In this document: piece by piece, positions 62,501-64,000 of the stretch
How positions within the stretch are numbered: position 1 is the first letter of the stretch
Layout: each line of letters opens with the position of its first letter
Assembly: GCA_900318835.1 (NCBI GenBank)
Contig: ONLW01000004.1
Coordinates: 61,580 to 125,579 of the forward strand
Source: an uncultured Bacteroidales bacterium
Lineage (GTDB): Bacteria > Bacteroidota > Bacteroidia > Bacteroidales > P3
Length of the DNA: 64,000 nucleotides
Reading direction: 5' to 3'
Made by a program: the position numbers and the translations under genes
The notes under the pieces: generated by a model
Told to the model about the DNA's origin: nothing
The model's input: only the letters and a program-made list of their open reading frames with translations
The model's database searches: none

Positions 62501-64000
62501 GGAAGCATGAACGACACTGTCAATGTTGCCACTAACCCCTGCAACATCACCGGTCTCAGCAACGGTATGACTTACACCGTCAAGGTGCGTGCCGTTTGTG
62601 GAGATGACTACACCAGCGCTTGGAGTAACGAAGTAACTTTCACCACCACCACATGCAGTGTGCCGGGCACGCCTACTGTGACCGACATCACACCCTACAC
62701 CGCCACCGTCAGCTGGAGCGGCACCGCCGCCAGCTATGAGGTTGACTACGGTAACTCTGGCCACCAGCAGGGTCACGGTACCATTGTGCCTGTCAGTGGC
62801 AACAGCTTCACCATCAGTGGTCTCACTGCCGCTACGCCCTATGACGTCTATGTCCGTGCTGTCTGCGCCGAAGGCGTCTACAGTCTCTGGACCGAAGCTG
62901 CCGACTTTGCCACCACGGATGTCAATCCCGAGGATATCTATTACACCGTCACACTCAATGTGAACGACCCGTCCATGGGTACCGTTGACGGCGATGGCCA
63001 GTACCTGCAGAACAGTACCGTCACCCTCACCGCCATGCCCGCCGTCCGTCACCACTTTGTGAACTGGACCGCAGCCGACAACACCGTGGTCTCCACCGAC
63101 AACCCCTATAGTTTCATTGTGACGGGTAACGTTACCTACACCGCCAACTTCGAGGTCGACCCCGTCGAACGTTACACTATTACCGCTGTGCCCAATGACC
63201 CGAACATGGGTACCGTGACCGGTGGTGGCGAGTATGACGAGAACACTGTCGTTACCCTCGAAGCCACGGCCTTCACCGGCTACCATTTCGTGCGTTGGAA
63301 CACCAATGAGACCACCTCGTCCATCGATGTCACTGTGACTGCCAATGCTACTTACACCGCCTACTTTGCCGAGAACGACACCAACGTGACCTACTACACC
63401 GTCACCGCCAATGCCAACAACGCTAACATGGGCCGTGTCACCGGCGGCGGCCAGTATGAGGCAGGCACCACCGCCACCCTCCGCGCCATCGCCAACGAGC
63501 ACTTCCGCTTCGTGAACTGGAGCACCGGCGAGACCACCGCTACCATCAGCTTCACCGTGACCGCCAACTTCGAGGCCATCCCGACCTACATGTTGACGGT
63601 CAGCGTCAATGATCCGGTCATGGGCCGTGTCGATGGTGTTCCGACGGCCGCCGTTGATGCAGGCACTGTGGTGCGCCTAACCGCCGTGGCTAACAACGGT
63701 TACCGTTTTGTGAACTGGAGTACCGGCGAGACCACCGCTACCATCAGTGTCACTGTGAACAGTGATATGAGCCTCATGGCCAACTTCGAGCGTGTGGGCA
63801 TCGACGAGGTCACTGCCGCCAATGTCAGCCTCTACCCGAACCCCGCCAGCAGCACGGTGACCCTCACGGGCATCGAGGGCGTGGCCACGGTGACGGTGGT
63901 AGACATGAACGGCCGTGAGAATGGTAAATGGACCGTCAGCGACGGCACGCTTACCATCGACGTCAGCCAGATGTCCCAGGGCGCCTACTTCGTCCGCATC
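53531..64000 (+). CDS. giant T9SS-exported adhesin-like protein, 3' end cut by the window
   Basis: 3490 codons are open to the window edge. Signal peptide MKKNLLLVFALALFAPWALRA, cleavage before QDDC. The body alternates cleaved-adhesin/MAM-like domains (opening PYSENFES, with HSGLYSLYFYSTSSIYSYAV, VGVMSDPDDISTFDTV and YVDDI landmarks) and Fn3 domains (TATISWTPS, GLAPNTDYTVSVRAICG). Three nearly matching jelly-roll copies lie near 54570, 55350 and 57700. Residues about 3137-3420 are four InlB-like repeats (MGTVDGDGQYLQNSTVTLTA, FRFVNWSTGETTATI). The C-terminus starts a T9SS type A sorting domain (SLYPNPASSTVTLTG, GAYFVRI); only a few residues should be missing. The architecture recalls gingipain/HagA adhesin regions but no protease domain is seen. 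The start follows a leader with hairpins. Confidence 0.88.
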   Translation, partial: MKKNLLLVFALALFAPWALRAQDDCTQTVPYSENFESLTGTTYNATTNLVMPSCWNGYSSTTNVYIPRVVSGTGSYVYYHGAKGFAMTGGVANTYGKNKYVLLPPVNVPLNQLQISFWMCTEGNTATTGTLHVGYVTSDDTSTFVSLANYPSSSATEHSGNGLQGDGVGLEVELVLSGVPANATRLAFKWEHSNSSYHTCCIDDVMLDYPPTCPKVTRITAVPTNNSVSVLWHEADSAELWQVKVSDEDGTVAMQMSTDTTATLTGLAPNTDYTVSVRAICGIDDTSIWNSVDIRTKCDPISATPSYIYAFDDASTSGATGQINACWGRYVSGSTTAYPYPYNTKKRSGLYSLYFYSTSSIYSYAVLPAFTENINTLYLSFWALKTSAAYGHLAIGVMSNPDDISTFDTIATMQVSDLDTWEQFDVSFANYSGNGGYIAILAPKGAAATNYVCVDDVTVLPTPTCIRPMNVTAHHVGSTTATISWTPSVSSSLGYIVRYSTSDFNPETSTDYQEVLVTDTFAVLQNLSSTATAGTNYFVKVAASCGNDNSWWTGTTFKTRCANIASLPYNYGFENATGSTSSAVNIPCWVTHVEGTTSNYPSPSTSQKHSGSKSLYFYSTSSIYSWTVLPAFEQDLNDLYITFWAYKTSANYGHIMVGVMSDPDDISTFDTVGVYQVSANNTWEKFELTLYNYNGNGSYIAFLAPQGVTNYVYVDDINIKENPSCMAPQALTVGNRTAISATINWVSAGMPTGFNVYYGTQPINADSLSSLIPEYTSGTSLPLTGLNPATTYHVLVRTICGDTTSQGWITGSFITECLPVEDLPFVENFDSLATTSSATNFDCHEHLGGGYVCIQARATQGITGNSIRFTPNSSTLPNIFILPGFEESISNLYMTFVTVPESATSGSLDVGYITDVDDSTTFVVVNHYPESIFPRVGGTAQCVNFDATFADAPTDARIAFRHNVNATNMWWFLDEIKVMEMPSCMVPDSITFSDVTSTSADLIINGGSASGYVAFIQKMGTDQMDTIEIGGSSESLYDLEPGVTYGGYVYGVCGMDTTEIGRAFMFTTACDVLEMPVALNAEHYWEGTASAPKLACWDFHNYGYSSYNWRFNTGVANTHDSTRYSYYFAGGTSTTYENDDWMVTPQMDFTGYESLRLWVKTSSTTTTSTYHGRMALYATLPDSAASTDTAAFYRLHIEGDSVANNRVDFYGNTWQLLELVLPSDLVGVHRLAFVVDTQSYTFYMDDAEVYTRSQCPSVQNVTVYEYDNATAIINWADSNNNGNYVISYWTAATAEEPEVTYTFDTSVVLSGLEPNTIYFVTVQTDCGVDFSMANYPVSFRTLCNSITDAELPYIEDFEDYASGATNPISSCWYKDKVGTTTAYPYPYTTAATHGSRGLYFYGNSSGAYSYAVMPVFESSFSDLMVEFDLKRYSTTTSSYHSVMCVGVMSDVTDITTFDTLATYDLTELPASAVQRVALSLEGYTGTGRIAFLAPTVTGSSHYNHIYLDSVVVKSLPDCRWPRELTANAVTASSVSLSWLGSGDNYLVEASFTPDFTTVAANATTSTPTATITGLNDYTRYYFRVRNVCSEVDSSIWSEVIDATTMIDCGDGFDHVFDTITYGTTSSYSYIINGYSSYSYGTSWHIYTPADLAGMNILDTVNVIRGISVETGTVSGQPISFRVYMAQTSLDEFHSATATATTNPTDTLPFSSMQLVYDGSMTFRENNWNEIPLATPFTYDGNSNLVVAFIRDTPVTGTTNFKYGTTSAYTTAYRYKSSSSDYTYRAKSNANIIFNACNHVPTCIRPADVTVTNIGSDSLTLSWTGTADSYTIVLSTMPNNPDTTTTASAMVVSVTGTSVVFNGLEANTTYFYYLRSNCESEHSTWTIEGSVTTACAIQNVPLFENFEGYSSIFVSSTSPLATGTVPCWDYLPGAAGDYITFVNSGAYLYETGYSLKFYPSTATSRAILVMPVLSQPISGLELSFQTRPEGTSTSPGSFDVGYITNIADTSTFVVVDHYVTSEFDGVYQEKFVTFANAPADARIAFRHNTAATNYYWFIDEVDVHVAPSCARPAAVTVSDITANSAVVHIADSTNVMHYRLLVSDGTYVDTLDIQDTVHTLALQNSTEYTLSVRSLCSAGDMTSAISTSFATLCGEVSLPMTFDPQGYATGSTAELPTCWARFNNATGSYNYPFITTTAGVTGSKSLYFYFSTSNGYPTDEAFITPEIDTIESPNDAIEITFWARGTVAGRSMMVGMMSGDANMSTYTNIATVPLTTTYQQYTVLTTGHTGNGNRVVFRVMMDTTAIYSVYVDDVRIDRISACDRVTNLRASNATATTALLGWADSIGSTSWLIEYAVAGSRTTQTITATSNPFLLTGLAPATAYRFRVAPICASGDVAEFSYESYRFTTSQVPAVMPYSYDFEDATEWNNWQAASNNSTMWVRGTLAPDNATNVGHLSRDGGITYSWTPSTVTNAVVYRDIDFGPDTASYTVSYTGIEGGRTDGNYDGISVMLVDPTTYVECQSTYLQSPWGRIHYVYTHNDTVWTRSSVTFHGVSGVRRLAFIHFNATHSNTYIDIPSAIDSINVTLDPCVGPYNLVVNNVAEENALVSWTGDADADYAVYCRVDGASSSTNVYDTVHGTSCVLTGLQGNTTYVWGVKKICSREEELYSGWSDRSSFTTNLCAYSLVAATGDENNSSTTSYIVPVNNNYNYTLTETIIDSAEIGGPRTFTHLAYYYNYSTAMNKKDTVTIYIQPTNKTVFSSTTDIAALSANAVQVYHGSLNCSQGWNYFDLDTVYNYNGNGNLMVIVDDNSGKYNTSSYTFRTVATTGYKTIAYYHDLYNPNPVDPYNYSGTKNYYQYRPLMQLIACNSCEQPIIDSLVIGENEIGIAVSGTDDYYVAIVEGTNFDVATVGIAADTSLYTFTGLTENTLYTIGVRAACGLEWLVRTVTTLRHPCAIPTALVVTGETYDGATLGWTTEDVQNAWQINIVGGSMNDTVNVATNPCNITGLSNGMTYTVKVRAVCGDDYTSAWSNEVTFTTTTCSVPGTPTVTDITPYTATVSWSGTAASYEVDYGNSGHQQGHGTIVPVSGNSFTISGLTAATPYDVYVRAVCAEGVYSLWTEAADFATTDVNPEDIYYTVTLNVNDPSMGTVDGDGQYLQNSTVTLTAMPAVRHHFVNWTAADNTVVSTDNPYSFIVTGNVTYTANFEVDPVERYTITAVPNDPNMGTVTGGGEYDENTVVTLEATAFTGYHFVRWNTNETTSSIDVTVTANATYTAYFAENDTNVTYYTVTANANNANMGRVTGGGQYEAGTTATLRAIANEHFRFVNWSTGETTATISFTVTANFEAIPTYMLTVSVNDPVMGRVDGVPTAAVDAGTVVRLTAVANNGYRFVNWSTGETTATISVTVNSDMSLMANFERVGIDEVTAANVSLYPNPASSTVTLTGIEGVATVTVVDMNGRENGKWTVSDGTLTIDVSQMSQGAYFVRI

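Noticed and set aside
53753-63502. Several long minus-strand frames opposite the last giant gene.
   Set aside because: The plus frame is fully supported by signal peptide, Fn3, InlB-like and sorting domains; the minus frames are His/Gly/Val/Ile-rich shadows.
53531-64000. A possible frameshift or stop within the last giant gene.
   Set aside because: The reading frame stays the same from the signal peptide to the sorting domain; the lack of a stop is due to the window edge.

Overview
The window is Bacteroidota DNA, most likely from a GC-rich, gut-type member of the Bacteroidales. Evidence: promoters match the Bacteroidota pattern TTTG-N18..20-TAnnTTTG; two giant exported proteins end in type IX secretion (T9SS) type A sorting domains; the tryptophanase, GldA-type ATPase, LptD homologue and type 2 PyrF are all of Bacteroidales type. 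No rRNA, tRNA, CRISPR array or transposase gene was recognised.

Layout. 1-3000: housekeeping genes (5' end of a phosphohexomutase on the minus strand, xerC and hpf with a clear terminator, tnaA on the minus strand). 3724-45536: an accessory block made almost entirely of giant exported proteins. Two tandem paralogues (1140 and 1197 aa) and an 898-aa protein form a first operon. Separately promoted genes for a 4876-aa and a 4525-aa protein follow. The 4525-aa gene is followed one base later by a 67-aa gene and then by a GLUG-repeat lipoprotein. 45994-52802: cell-envelope housekeeping genes (merR and lptD on the minus strand; a divergent operon of amidase, gldA, pyrF and a small membrane protein). 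53531 to the window end: another giant exported protein (at least 3490 aa) with adhesin, Fn3 and InlB-like domains, cut by the window edge inside its T9SS sorting domain.

Central theme. Five neighbouring genes encode proteins built from a short strand-turn repeat whose hallmark is V-Y/F-G-G-G/S-N, here called the YGGG repeat. It is assembled into higher-order units: a block of about 350-440 residues present four times, and a unit of about 200 residues marked by ENGHV present about ten times. Only the 4525-aa member carries a T9SS signal. The 1140-, 1197- and 898-aa proteins stop within a final YGGG repeat, and the 4876-aa protein ends in chitobiase-like modules. I infer a surface fibre or layer of beta-solenoids, anchored or accompanied by the T9SS-exported member and the lipoprotein. 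This inference is untested.

Between these genes lie unusual intergenic sequences: two nearly identical elements of about 205 bp with 26-28-bp terminal inverted repeats and a 26-27-bp internal palindrome; further isolated copies of those ends; five arrays of an 11-bp tandem repeat; and many GC-rich hairpins of the form CCCCTCC-loop-GGAGGGG. The leaders of the giant genes are structured, and the last one also holds a 20-codon leader ORF ahead of two strong hairpins. These repeats and the YGGG protein family are the best candidates for undescribed biology here.
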